A stretch of DNA of 64,000 bases from Thalassospira indica (GTDB lineage Bacteria; Pseudomonadota; Alphaproteobacteria; Rhodospirillales; Thalassospiraceae). Position numbers and translations under genes: made by a program. Below, piece after piece: positions 46,540-55,253 of this stretch. Position 1 is the stretch's first letter. Each line of letters starts with the position of its first letter. The stretch spans positions 4,218,001 through 4,282,000 of the forward strand of contig NZ_CP031555.1 in NCBI RefSeq assembly GCF_003403095.1. Direction: 5' to 3'. The notes below the pieces were generated by a model, which had not been told where the DNA came from, did no database searches, and worked only from the letters and a program-made list of their open reading frames with translations.

Positions 46540-48651
46540 TCAGGCGGCACCACGCTGTTGCGTTTGCGGGAAGACCACCAGATTATCATCATGCCATATG
46601 GTGGTTTCTTTGGCGTTGTCGTCAGCGGCATCTGCGTCTTCGTTGCCAGCGGCAGAGGCCACCGCACGGTCAAGGGATGCTGTGAGCTCGGTCACATTTC
46701 GATCAACCTCGTCGGCACGACGATTAAGATCAAGGCTGAGCTTGCGGGTAACTTCGATGTCTTCGGATACGGCACCGATGGCGGTCGCAACATTGCGCAC
46801 CGCATCGCCGGCAAGGGCGATGGCACCGGTAATTTCCTCGGTCTCGCGGCGTTGATGTTCAACATCGCCTGCGACCTCTTCGGAAATCGACATCATCGAC
46901 CGCACCGTGACCCCGACATCCTCCATGGAGGCAACACACCGATCGGTAACAGCGCCCATGGCGTTGACATGTTCGGTGATCTGTTCGGTCGCGCGTTCGG
47001 TCTGGCTGGCAAGGTTTTTGACCTCTGCCGCGACAACGGCAAAGCCCTTGCCGGCGTCACCGGCGCGGGCGGCCTCGATGGTGGCATTAAGGGCCAGCAT
47101 GTTGGTCTGTCCGGCAATGCCGCGGATCAAGTCAACAATCTGTTCGATGCTGGTGGCGACTTCGCGCAGATCATCGACGGCCTTTGCCGATTCCTCGGTC
47201 GAGCCGACGGCACTTTGCGCGATTTCACGTTGATGTTCGACGCGGTTGGCGATCGAGACGATGGCCTCGCGCAGACGGTTGGCAGCATCGCCGATGGCAT
47301 TGGAATGCAACTGGCTGTCGTGTGCGGCACTGGTTGCGGTTTCGGTTTGACCGGTGACGCGTTCGGCGGCAGCGGCGACTTCGACCACGGCTTCGCGCAT
47401 GCGGGTCACCTGATGATTGACTGATTTGACAAGACCGGTGGTCTCGCCCTCAATCGTTTCGGCCATCGCGCCAAGCGATGCACGACGTTTTTCTTCCTCG
47501 ATGCGCTGAAGGGTGATGCGCTCCTCGGCCATTTTTTCGATCTTGAGCGCGTTTTCGCGGAAGATCGCCACGGTGCGTGACATCGCCCCGAATTCATCGC
47601 GGCGCTTGATATCGGCAAGCGCGATATCGGTGTCGTTTTCACTCAGCCGGGTCATGTCACCATTCACCCGACGCAGCGGACGCAGGATGCTCATCGCGAT
47701 GCCAAGCGCAAGGACGACGGCAATCAGAACCCCGATGGCGGCAACCACGATGTTGGTAAGGGCCGAGTTTTCCGACTGATTATGGGCGGCCTCGACCAAG
47801 GCGGTTTGATTGGTCATGGCGTCTGTTCGGATATTCTGGGTGATGGTCTGGACTTCACGGACGGCCGATTTGAAGTCATCCATTGATTGACGGAACCCGG
47901 CGATGGAGGCTTCGAGCTGGTTCGCGCCCTGTTTGAGCAAGTCATTGTCGCGGATCGCGTAGGAGAACAGCTTTTTCTCGTTCCGGGTCAGGCCATCAAA
48001 GGACGCTTTGATTTCTTCCTGAAGATCGGTCAGGGCCGAGGTCTGCGTGCGGGCGGCATCAAGTGAGTCCGCGGTACGCAGGATCGGGAATTGCAGGGAA
48101 TTGACGATGGCCGCCAAGTTGGCCGCGCCAAGTTTATCTGCGTATTTCTCGGCGATCACCGGATCGCGTTTGGCGATGAAATCTTCAAGCTGGCTTGCGG
48201 ATTTGCCAAGCTGATTGGCGCCAAGCAGCATGGTTTCCGATGCCGCCGACAGGTTTTCCGCCCGCAGCACAAGCGGCTCCAGCGTTGCGATGTAATCAGC
48301 ACTGAGGCTTTCAAGCGCATCTGCGCGATCGCTATCGCCGTTTTGACGCAGCTGGGTGACAAGGGTGGCACCGCTTTGCTCGGCTGCCTCGCGCATGGTG
48401 GTGATGCCTTCGCGGTCAAGCGGATCAACCGTCTGGGCAAATAACAGGACCTGATTGGAAAGACGCTCCAAGCGCAGTGCATAGTCATTGGCAAGCCCGA
48501 CCAGACCGGTGCTTTTGGCAATGCGGTCTGCATGCGCGCCAAAGCCCAGAAGGTAGGTTGATGACAAGGCAGACAGGCCAACCAGCAGAACAACCAGAAC
48601 AAAGAAACCGGCAAAGATGCGCGATCCGATACGAATGCGATCAAGAAACAT
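46540..48651 (-). CDS. Methyl-accepting chemotaxis protein
   Basis: 703 aa. First helix (RIRIGSRIFAGFFVLVVLLVGLSALSS, residues 5-31), a long all-helical periplasmic sensor domain of about 250 residues, second helix near 300-323 (NIVVAAIGVLIAVVLALGIAMSI), HAMP, and a C-terminal signalling domain with the hairpin tip GIAGQTNMLALNATIEAARAG. The size and helical pattern of the sensor suggest a bimodular (HBM-like) fold, which bind organic acids in characterised cases. Start at ATG 48651; an in-frame TTG is 18 nt upstream. Confidence 0.94.
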   Translation of the reverse strand: MFLDRIRIGSRIFAGFFVLVVLLVGLSALSSTYLLGFGAHADRIAKSTGLVGLANDYALRLERLSNQVLLFAQTVDPLDREGITTMREAAEQSGATLVTQLRQNGDSDRADALESLSADYIATLEPLVLRAENLSAASETMLLGANQLGKSASQLEDFIAKRDPVIAEKYADKLGAANLAAIVNSLQFPILRTADSLDAARTQTSALTDLQEEIKASFDGLTRNEKKLFSYAIRDNDLLKQGANQLEASIAGFRQSMDDFKSAVREVQTITQNIRTDAMTNQTALVEAAHNQSENSALTNIVVAAIGVLIAVVLALGIAMSILRPLRRVNGDMTRLSENDTDIALADIKRRDEFGAMSRTVAIFRENALKIEKMAEERITLQRIEEEKRRASLGAMAETIEGETTGLVKSVNHQVTRMREAVVEVAAAAERVTGQTETATSAAHDSQLHSNAIGDAANRLREAIVSIANRVEHQREIAQSAVGSTEESAKAVDDLREVATSIEQIVDLIRGIAGQTNMLALNATIEAARAGDAGKGFAVVAAEVKNLASQTERATEQITEHVNAMGAVTDRCVASMEDVGVTVRSMMSISEEVAGDVEHQRRETEEITGAIALAGDAVRNVATAIGAVSEDIEVTRKLSLDLNRRADEVDRNVTELTASLDRAVASAAGNEDADAADDNAKETTIWHDDNLVVFPQTQQRGAA

Positions 48652-49021
48652 GGGACATCCAAACAGCAAAATTTACGTTTGGCGCGATTCATACATGTGT
48701 GCAGGGCGCGGTTTTGTAACAGTTGGATGAAACCCGCATTTGTCGATCAAAGAAGGTGCCGGATGGTCATTTGCGCTGCGCAAAACAACATTCTGGCCAC
48801 CCGAAAATGTTCATATGAACATCGCATTATACAATTGGACGAAGGTCATTATCCGTTTCGAAGGGTTTCAAACCGGCAGATTTCCCAAAATCGACCGCGA
48901 CTCGACCATCCACCGCAAGGTTGCGAAGGCCTCCGGCGATCTTTTGGAATGATGCCAAGTAAAATGTCACGATGACAATATTGTACAAGCTGGCACCCGG
49001 CCTTGGCGTTATAATGGCGTC
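48652..49021. other. Divergent intergenic region between chemoreceptor and AraC genes
   Basis: 370 nt with no convincing gene. Holds a perfect 16-bp palindrome (48807-48822) and the AraC promoter at its right end. AT-richer in the middle. Confidence 0.5.
48807..48822. promoter_or_regulatory. Perfect 16-bp palindrome, candidate operator
   Basis: ATGTTCATATGAACAT reads identically on both strands. It lies about 155 bp upstream of the chemoreceptor start and 200 bp upstream of the AraC gene. Such a palindrome suits a dimeric repressor or activator. Confidence 0.5.
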
Positions 49022-49024
49022 ATG
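49010..49024 (+). promoter_or_regulatory. Consensus -10 placed for a leaderless AraC mRNA
   Basis: TATAAT (49010-49015) is six bases before ATG 49022, so the expected start is at or near the A of the start codon. No ribosome site is present. The -35 region is weak. The string GTTATAATGGCGTCATGA recurs exactly at the arsR gene at 56666. Confidence 0.6.
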
Positions 49025-49930
49025 AACAGTGCTGCGCGACAGAACACGGCAGCCCAGCGTCGCCAGACGTCATCGCGACCGGCGACCGGCCGCCCCCGCG
49101 AGATTGCCCGCCACTGGCGGGCAGCCGATGGCATCGATATGTTCGAAGCCGATTACAAGAACTTCTCTTTCCCCAAGCACAGCCACGACTATTACGCCTT
49201 TGGCACTGTCCTAAACGGGGCGGAGCGGTTTACCACCCGCGGGACAAATTATGTCGCCGCGCGGGGGCAGCTTTTGATGATGAACCCGATGCAGGTGCAT
49301 GATGGCAGCCCGGCATCCGATGATGGCTATCAATACCAGATCATGTTCATCGACCCGAAGGTGTTTGGCGATCTGGTGACGGAGCTTTCGCCCAAAAACA
49401 GCGGCCTGCCGTTTTTCGGCTCCTGTGTCGTCAACGACCCGGAATTGCATTTGCAACTGCAAGACCTGCACCGCCTATTTCGCCCGAATGACGATGGCAG
49501 CAACGTCAGCAACAGCTTGTTGGAGCGTGACAGTCAGCTTCTTTACAGCGCCGCCCGCCTTGCACTGCGCCATGCCGATGCCCCGCCCTATCTCTATCAG
49601 CCGGGCTCAGAGGACAAACGTGTCCGGGCGGTGATTGACTATATGGCAGCACATCTGGATGCCAATATATCGCTTGATGATCTTGCGATGATTACCGGGC
49701 TCAGCCGGTTTCATTTATTGCGCGTGTTTCGGGCGGCAACCGGGCTTCCGCCGCATACCTATTTCAACCACATGCGGTTGCGGCGCGCCAAGCGGTTGCT
49801 GTTTGACGGGGCGAGCATTGCCGATGCGGCCGCCGCCACCGGCTTTGCTGATCAAAGCCATCTGAACCGCCATTTCAAGGCCATGTGGGGCGTCAGCCCC
49901 GGCGCGTTTATCGCAAGTCTTGATCCCTAA
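49022..49930 (+). CDS. AraC-family transcriptional regulator with cupin sensor domain
   Basis: 302 aa. N-terminal arginine-rich tail (about 1-30), an AraC-type cupin (FPKHSHDYYAFGTVLNGAERF, then LLMMNPMQVHDG) and a C-terminal double HTH (ISLDDLAMITGLSRFHLLRVFRAATGLPPHTYFNHMRL split over 225-265, and ADAAAATGFADQSHLNRHFKAMWGVSPG). Likely ligand-responsive activator. Targets unknown; convergent speB and the divergent chemoreceptor are the neighbours. Confidence 0.93.
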   Translation: MNSAARQNTAAQRRQTSSRPATGRPREIARHWRAADGIDMFEADYKNFSFPKHSHDYYAFGTVLNGAERFTTRGTNYVAARGQLLMMNPMQVHDGSPASDDGYQYQIMFIDPKVFGDLVTELSPKNSGLPFFGSCVVNDPELHLQLQDLHRLFRPNDDGSNVSNSLLERDSQLLYSAARLALRHADAPPYLYQPGSEDKRVRAVIDYMAAHLDANISLDDLAMITGLSRFHLLRVFRAATGLPPHTYFNHMRLRRAKRLLFDGASIADAAAATGFADQSHLNRHFKAMWGVSPGAFIASLDP

Positions 49931-49935
49931 ACCGG

Positions 49936-49984
49936 CAAAAAATCGACATCGCCTGCCCATCATGCGGTTAGCTTGGGCAGGCGA
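49936..49984 (-). terminator. Terminator of the ureohydrolase gene
   Basis: An 11-bp perfect stem TCGCCTGCCCA / TGGGCAGGCGA. On the - strand it is followed, after a few bases, by TTTTTT. It lies between the convergent araC-type and ureohydrolase genes. Confidence 0.7.
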
Positions 49985-49996
49985 CATCAGTTGTAT

Positions 49997-51052
49997 TTAC
50001 GCGCCAGCGCCGCGGCGCTTCATCGCATCGACCACCAGACACAGTTCTTCAAACAGGACCTGTGCCGCGATATGGGCGGTGTTGGTGGTGGTATCATATT
50101 GCGGGGCGACTTCAACAACGTCGGCACCGACGAAATCAAGGCCCTTGAGCCCGCGTAAAATCGCCAACGCCTCGCGCGAGGTAAGGCCACCGACCTCTGG
50201 CGTGCCGGTGCCCGGTGCGAAGGACGGATCGAGGCAATCAACATCAAAGGACAGATAAACCGGGCCGTCGCCAACCACCTCGCGGGCCTTGGCGATCACG
50301 GCATCAATGCCCATTTTCGGCACTTCTTCGGCGTGGATCACGGTCATGCCGCTGTCATAGGAAAATTCCCAAACATATTCCGATGCGCCGCGAATACCGA
50401 TCTGGATGGTGCGTTCGGGATCAAGAACGCCATCCATCACGGCCTCGCGGAACGGGCCGCCATGATGGAAGCGCGAACCGTCATAGGCCCCGCAGGTATC
50501 GCAATGGGCATCAAGATGGATCATGCCAACCGGGCGATCCTTGCCCACCGCCTTCTGGATCGAGTAGCTGATCGAATGATCGCCACCGACCGCAATCGGA
50601 ATGACGCCAGCCCCGACAATCTTGCTGAAATAGGCCTCGATATCTTCGTGGCAGCTTTCGAGCGAATAGCGGCTTCTGAACGGCACATCGCCAATATCGG
50701 CAATGCGGGCCATGGCACCGGGCACCATGCGAAGGACATGTTCATACGGCCCGATGCGTTCGATATTGCGCACCGCGCGCGGGCCAAGACGGGCACCGGC
50801 ACGGTTACTCACCCCAAGATCCATCGGCACGCCAACGAGTGCGACGTCGAGGTCTGCAAAATTTTCTCGCTCGGCATCAGCGAAAAACGGCGCATCAAGG
50901 AAAGTCGGAACGCCAGCAAACGGCCATTTGCGCCCGCCACTTTCGGAAAACTGCGATGCCGCCACTTCGCGGAAATGCGGATCAAAGATGTCGGCCCCTT
51001 TGGCGTTGCCATATTTTTCGCGCAGTTTTGCAAGCTTGTCGTCTGTGAACAT
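49997..51052 (-). CDS. speB: Agmatinase/guanidino-acid ureohydrolase
   Basis: Binuclear manganese ureohydrolase of 351 aa. Metal ligands in GGDHS, HLDAHCD and SFDVDCLDPSFAPGTGTPE. The N-terminal extension of about 65 residues (to DLDVALVGVPMDLG) is longer than in E. coli SpeB and resembles guanidinobutyrase and guanidinopropionase, so the substrate could be agmatine or a guanidino acid. AGGAGGTCCC before ATG 51052. Divergent LysR gene is the likely regulator. Confidence 0.9.
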   Translation of the reverse strand: MFTDDKLAKLREKYGNAKGADIFDPHFREVAASQFSESGGRKWPFAGVPTFLDAPFFADAERENFADLDVALVGVPMDLGVSNRAGARLGPRAVRNIERIGPYEHVLRMVPGAMARIADIGDVPFRSRYSLESCHEDIEAYFSKIVGAGVIPIAVGGDHSISYSIQKAVGKDRPVGMIHLDAHCDTCGAYDGSRFHHGGPFREAVMDGVLDPERTIQIGIRGASEYVWEFSYDSGMTVIHAEEVPKMGIDAVIAKAREVVGDGPVYLSFDVDCLDPSFAPGTGTPEVGGLTSREALAILRGLKGLDFVGADVVEVAPQYDTTTNTAHIAAQVLFEELCLVVDAMKRRGAGA

Positions 51053-51218
51053 GGGACCTCCTGAAGTGGCACATCGGTTCGATACGGTATCAATCGATGG
51101 CCCGATTTTTCTGTTGGCCCGATCAGATCAAATTGCCATGCCCGGAAAAATCACGTATTTCTGAACTTTACTTTGGCAATCCTCAAAGTAATGACTACTT
51201 ACCCATGGATCCCGCCCG

Positions 51219-52127
51219 ATGATCACGGAACAGGCCGATCTCAAGCTTTTGCGCATCTTCCTGACCATTGTCGAGGCCGGGGGATTTGCCGCGGCGCAAA
51301 GTGATCTCAATCTGTCACTTTCAACAATTTCAAGCTATGTCACCGCCCTTGAGACGCGGCTGGGATTCACGCTTTGCAAACGCGGGCGGGGTGGCTTTGC
51401 CCTGACACGCGAAGGCCAGGTTGTGTTTGAAGAAGCCCACCGGCTTTTCAAATCAGTCGGGCAGTATGAAACCAAGATGCGGGCCCTGCGTGACAAACTG
51501 AGCGGTACACTAACCATCGGGCTGACCGATAACACGATCACCGATCCGGGGGCGCGGCGGATTGAAAAGACCATTGCGCGGTTTATGGAACGCGCGCCGG
51601 ATGTGACGCTGAATGTCGTGACCTATCCGCCCAATGATTTGCTGCGTGAAGTGGTGACCGACAATATCCAGATCGGGATTTGCAGCTTTCCAAAGACCGT
51701 GCTGGGTCTGCGCTATATCCCGCTTTATGACGAAATCCACCGTTTCTATTGCGGGTCGGATCATCCGCTTTTTGACCGTAAGGATGCGGAAATCGATATC
51801 GATGAAATCCGGCGTTATCGCCTGATCGGGCGCAAATCCTGGCTGGGTCGCGATTTGAAAGAATTCGCCATCGCCCGCCCGCATGCCACGGTTACGGACA
51901 TGGAGGCCGAAGCACGCCTGATCCTGTCTGGCGCCTTTCTGGGCTATCTGCCCGAACATTACGCCAGGCAGTTTGTCGAGGCCGGGCGCATGCGCAGGGT
52001 CCTGCCAGATCGGTTGAAGGTCAAAGTCACCTTTCAGGCAAGCCTTGATGACAGCAAGCAACCCGATCCGATCACCAAGCTGTTCCTTGACATGCTGATC
52101 GCCGATTTTGCCACCGAACGGGCCTGA
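51219..52127 (+). CDS. LysR-family transcriptional regulator
   Basis: 302 aa: N-terminal winged HTH (LLRIFLTIVEAGGFAAAQSDLNLSLSTISSYVTALE, about 10-45) and a substrate-binding-like effector domain (LTIGLTDNTITDPGA onward). Divergent from the ureohydrolase, with a 166-nt shared gap, and upstream of azlCD. Regulation of speB, azlCD or both is an inference from position. Confidence 0.93.
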   Translation: MITEQADLKLLRIFLTIVEAGGFAAAQSDLNLSLSTISSYVTALETRLGFTLCKRGRGGFALTREGQVVFEEAHRLFKSVGQYETKMRALRDKLSGTLTIGLTDNTITDPGARRIEKTIARFMERAPDVTLNVVTYPPNDLLREVVTDNIQIGICSFPKTVLGLRYIPLYDEIHRFYCGSDHPLFDRKDAEIDIDEIRRYRLIGRKSWLGRDLKEFAIARPHATVTDMEAEARLILSGAFLGYLPEHYARQFVEAGRMRRVLPDRLKVKVTFQASLDDSKQPDPITKLFLDMLIADFATERA

Positions 52128-52300
52128 GCCACAGGCCCAAAACCGGCAGCAACAACCGATAGCAATATCGTCCAATACCGCCTATTTGATATCGGGCAGT
52201 ATGGCGCCTGAACTAATGGCTCCTCGCCCACCCGTTTACGCCCATGAAAGTGCCGGTCGCCAAAACGAACCGGCACCAACAACCACAGGAAACGTCGGAA

Positions 52301-53152
52301 ATGTCACGCCCCGGACAGACCGAAAATCAGACCGAGAACCAGATCCAAAACCAGCCCCAGCCCCAGATCGGGCATTTCGACGCGGACACCATCCGGCGCG
52401 GTGCCCTTGCCTGCCTGCCGCTTTTGCCCAGCACCATCATCTTTGGTGCGGTACTTGGTGTGTTGGCCGCACAGCGCGGCTTGTCACTTGGCGAGCTTCT
52501 GTTCATGAGCCTGGCTGTATTTGCCGGATCAGCGCAGTTCGTGTCGGTCGATCTTTGGCGCGAAACCATTCCGAGTGCGACCATCATCATCGCAACGGCG
52601 GTGATTAATATGCGCTATATCCTGATCGGGGCGTCACTGCGCCCGGTGTTTCGCGGTCGTCCGCTGTGGGTCAAGGTGACCGGCATGCATATGGTCGCCG
52701 ATGAAAACTGGGCCGTGTCGATGACGCAAAAGGATTTGGCCAATCCGGGCTTTTTGCTGGGCGGCGGGATTTTCCTGGGCGTGGTCTGGGCGACCGGCAA
52801 TACGGTGGGTTACCTTCTGGGCGGGGGCATTCCCGACCCGGAGGTTTATGCGCTTGATTTCGCCTTCACCGCCGTCTTTGCCGCGCTGACCATTGGCATG
52901 TGGAAGGGCAAGGTTGACCTTTTACCATGGATCGCCGCCGCGATCGGATCCGTCATTGGCCATTACACCCTGCCCGGCACCTGGTCGATCCTGGCCGGTG
53001 CGGGTGCGGGAGTCCTTGTCGCCGCCCTGACCTGGCGCGAAGACATGGATGATGACAGCCTTGAGGCTGAATTTGCCGTTGAAGGCCGGGATGCCTATGG
53101 CGCGCCGGAGGGCATTGTCGAAGCCACACCCGTCACGGAGACAGGAAAATGA
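52301..53152 (+). CDS. azlC: AzlC-type branched-chain amino acid exporter, large subunit
   Basis: 283 aa. The membrane core has FGAVLGVLAAQRGLSLGEL, SLAVFAGSAQFVSVDL and VINMRYILIGASL, the AzlC signatures. The first 23 residues are a Gln/Asn-rich low-complexity tail. ATG 52301 after AGGAAACGTCGGAA. Its stop overlaps azlD by 4 nt (ATGA). The exported compound may be Leu, Ile, Val, Met or another. Confidence 0.92.
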   Translation: MSRPGQTENQTENQIQNQPQPQIGHFDADTIRRGALACLPLLPSTIIFGAVLGVLAAQRGLSLGELLFMSLAVFAGSAQFVSVDLWRETIPSATIIIATAVINMRYILIGASLRPVFRGRPLWVKVTGMHMVADENWAVSMTQKDLANPGFLLGGGIFLGVVWATGNTVGYLLGGGIPDPEVYALDFAFTAVFAALTIGMWKGKVDLLPWIAAAIGSVIGHYTLPGTWSILAGAGAGVLVAALTWREDMDDDSLEAEFAVEGRDAYGAPEGIVEATPVTETGK

Positions 53153-53478
53153 CCCAATTCCCCGATCTGACAAGTTTCAGCGGAGATGCCGTTCTGACCA
53201 TCCTTGGCATGGCGGCGGTGACCTATGGCATGCGACTGGGCGGGCTTTTGATGGCGGACCGTTTGCCGCAACATGGCCGCTGGGCGCATGTGCTGGAACG
53301 CCTGCCCGGTGCGGTTTTGATTTCCGTCTGGGTACCAAGTGCGCTTTCGGCGGGTGCCATCGGCATTGCCGGGGCGGCAGCCACCGTGATTACCATGGCG
53401 CTTGCGCGCAACCTGTTTGCCGCCATGGCGGTGGGCATGGTTCTGGTTGGTGTCGGCCGATATTTTATCGGCAACTAG
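53149..53478 (+). CDS. azlD: AzlD-type exporter, small subunit
   Basis: 109 aa with about four hydrophobic segments; features MAAVTYGMRLGGLLMADRL and ERLPGAVLISVWVPSAL. Coupled to azlC through an ATGA overlap. Works with AzlC as a two-component exporter. Confidence 0.92.
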   Translation: MTQFPDLTSFSGDAVLTILGMAAVTYGMRLGGLLMADRLPQHGRWAHVLERLPGAVLISVWVPSALSAGAIGIAGAAATVITMALARNLFAAMAVGMVLVGVGRYFIGN

Positions 53479-53501
53479 ACAACCGCCGAAGACCCGCAAA
53501 G

Positions 53502-53533
53502 AAAAAGCCGCCCTCGGAAGAAGGCGGCTTTTT
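53502..53533. terminator. Bidirectional terminator between azlD and prfC
   Basis: AAAAAGCCGCC-N10-GGCGGCTTTTT, T runs on both strands. Confidence 0.85.
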
Positions 53534-53554
53534 GCGTTTGGCTGCGTGCAGTAA

Positions 53555-55150
53555 TTACGCCGCAATCAGGTTCTGTTCGCGGGTGGCTTCGAATTTGAGG
53601 TTCGGCCAGTCGCGTTGCGTGGTTTCAAGGTGCCAGGCGTTGCGCGCAATAAAGACCAGTGTTTCGTCATGGTCTTCAAACAGCGCCGACTGGTTGGCAT
53701 CCCGGAATTTCTTGATTTCAAGTGGATCATCTCCCACCACCCAGCGTGCGGCATAGGCCGGGGTCTGTTCGAAATGCACCTTGATGCCGTATTCGGCCGA
53801 GATGCGTTCTTTCAGGACCTCGAACTGAAGCTGTCCGACCACGCCAACGATCCAGTCCGCCCCCATCATCGGTTTGAAGACCTGCGATGCGCCTTCTTCG
53901 GCGAGCTGTTCAAGCGCGCGCTGAAGGTGCTTGCCCTTGAGCGGATCATCAAGTCGGACTTTCTGCAGCAATTCCGGTGCAAAGGCCGGAACCCCACGGA
54001 AGCGAAGGTCTTCGCCCTCGGTCAGTGTATCGCCAATGCGCAAGGTGCCGTGGTTCGGAATACCGATGATGTCGCCCGGCCAGGCTTCTTCGGCAATGTC
54101 ACGTTCATTGGCAAAGAACAGCATCGGGTTATGCACCGCCATCAGTTTGCCGGCGCGCACATGCTTGAGCTTCATGCCGCGTTTGAAATGGCCCGAGCAC
54201 AGACGAATGAACGCAATGCGGTCCCGGTGGTTCGGGTCAATGTTGGCTTGAACCTTGAACACGAAGCCGGCGACCTTTGGCTCGACCGCTTCGACCAGAC
54301 GCGTTGCCGCTTCTTGCGGGCGCGGGGTCGGTGCGATTTCGCCAATGCCGCGCAACAATTCACGCACGCCAAAGTTATTGACCGCCGACCCAAAGAAGAC
54401 CGGGGTCAGATGGCCTTCGCGGTAGCTTTGCAAATCAAATGGCGGACAGATTTCGCGCACCATTTCTACTTCTTCACGCAGCTTTTCCAGAAGGTAATCG
54501 GGGATCAATTCATCAAGCTTTGGATCATCAAGCCCCTTGATCGGGATGGCTTCCTTGACGACATTGCCGCCTTTTTCCATGAACAGAAGCTGATCATTGA
54601 CCAGATCGTAACAGCCATGGAAATCACGGCCCGAGCCAATCGGCCAGGTCACCGGCGACACATCAAGGGCAAGATCCTGTTCGATCTGATCAATCAGTTC
54701 GAACGAATCCCGTGCTTCACGGTCAAGCTTGTTAACGAACGTCGTGATCGGCACGTCACGCAGACGGCAGACCTCAAACAACTTGCGTGTCTGGGCCTCG
54801 ATGCCCTTCGCACCGTCAATCACCATCACAGCCGAGTCAACGGCGGTCAGAACGCGATAGGTATCCTCGGAAAAGTCTTCGTGGCCCGGCGTATCAAGCA
54901 GGTTGAAGATATTTTCTTCGAACTCGAACGTCATGACGGCAGAGGACACGGAGATACCGCGATCCTGTTCGATCTTCATGAAGTCCGAACGGGCACCCTT
55001 TTGTTCCTTTTTCGCCTTCACTGCACCAGCCATCTGGATGGCACCCCCGAAAAGAAGCAGTTTTTCGGTCAGGGTGGTTTTACCCGCATCCGGGTGAGCA
55101 ATGATAGCGAAGGTACGGCGACGCGATACCTGCTTGTCAATCATCGACAT
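53555..55150 (-). CDS. prfC: Peptide chain release factor 3
   Basis: Translational GTPase that recycles RF1 and RF2 after release. G motifs: AHPDAGKTTLTEK, the RF3-specific GAVKAKK and MKIEQDRGISVSSAVMTF, DTPGHEDFSEDTYR, and TTFVNKLDRE. 531 aa from ATG 55150; ATG 55144 also fits. No clear ribosome site. Universal-type gene, unrelated to the ars genes upstream. Confidence 0.96.
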   Translation of the reverse strand: MSMIDKQVSRRRTFAIIAHPDAGKTTLTEKLLLFGGAIQMAGAVKAKKEQKGARSDFMKIEQDRGISVSSAVMTFEFEENIFNLLDTPGHEDFSEDTYRVLTAVDSAVMVIDGAKGIEAQTRKLFEVCRLRDVPITTFVNKLDREARDSFELIDQIEQDLALDVSPVTWPIGSGRDFHGCYDLVNDQLLFMEKGGNVVKEAIPIKGLDDPKLDELIPDYLLEKLREEVEMVREICPPFDLQSYREGHLTPVFFGSAVNNFGVRELLRGIGEIAPTPRPQEAATRLVEAVEPKVAGFVFKVQANIDPNHRDRIAFIRLCSGHFKRGMKLKHVRAGKLMAVHNPMLFFANERDIAEEAWPGDIIGIPNHGTLRIGDTLTEGEDLRFRGVPAFAPELLQKVRLDDPLKGKHLQRALEQLAEEGASQVFKPMMGADWIVGVVGQLQFEVLKERISAEYGIKVHFEQTPAYAARWVVGDDPLEIKKFRDANQSALFEDHDETLVFIARNAWHLETTQRDWPNLKFEATREQNLIAA

Positions 55151-55253
55151 GGTTATCAACTTTAATCCGATATGAATTTCTTGGCGCGCAATGTAGCGAC
55201 TTTTAACGTCATTGCCACCGTGAAATCATCATATCGGACATGAAGCGGGCGGT

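Noticed and set aside
53615..55165. Open frame of 516 codons antisense to prfC
   Set aside because: prfC has all RF3 motifs; the antisense product has none.
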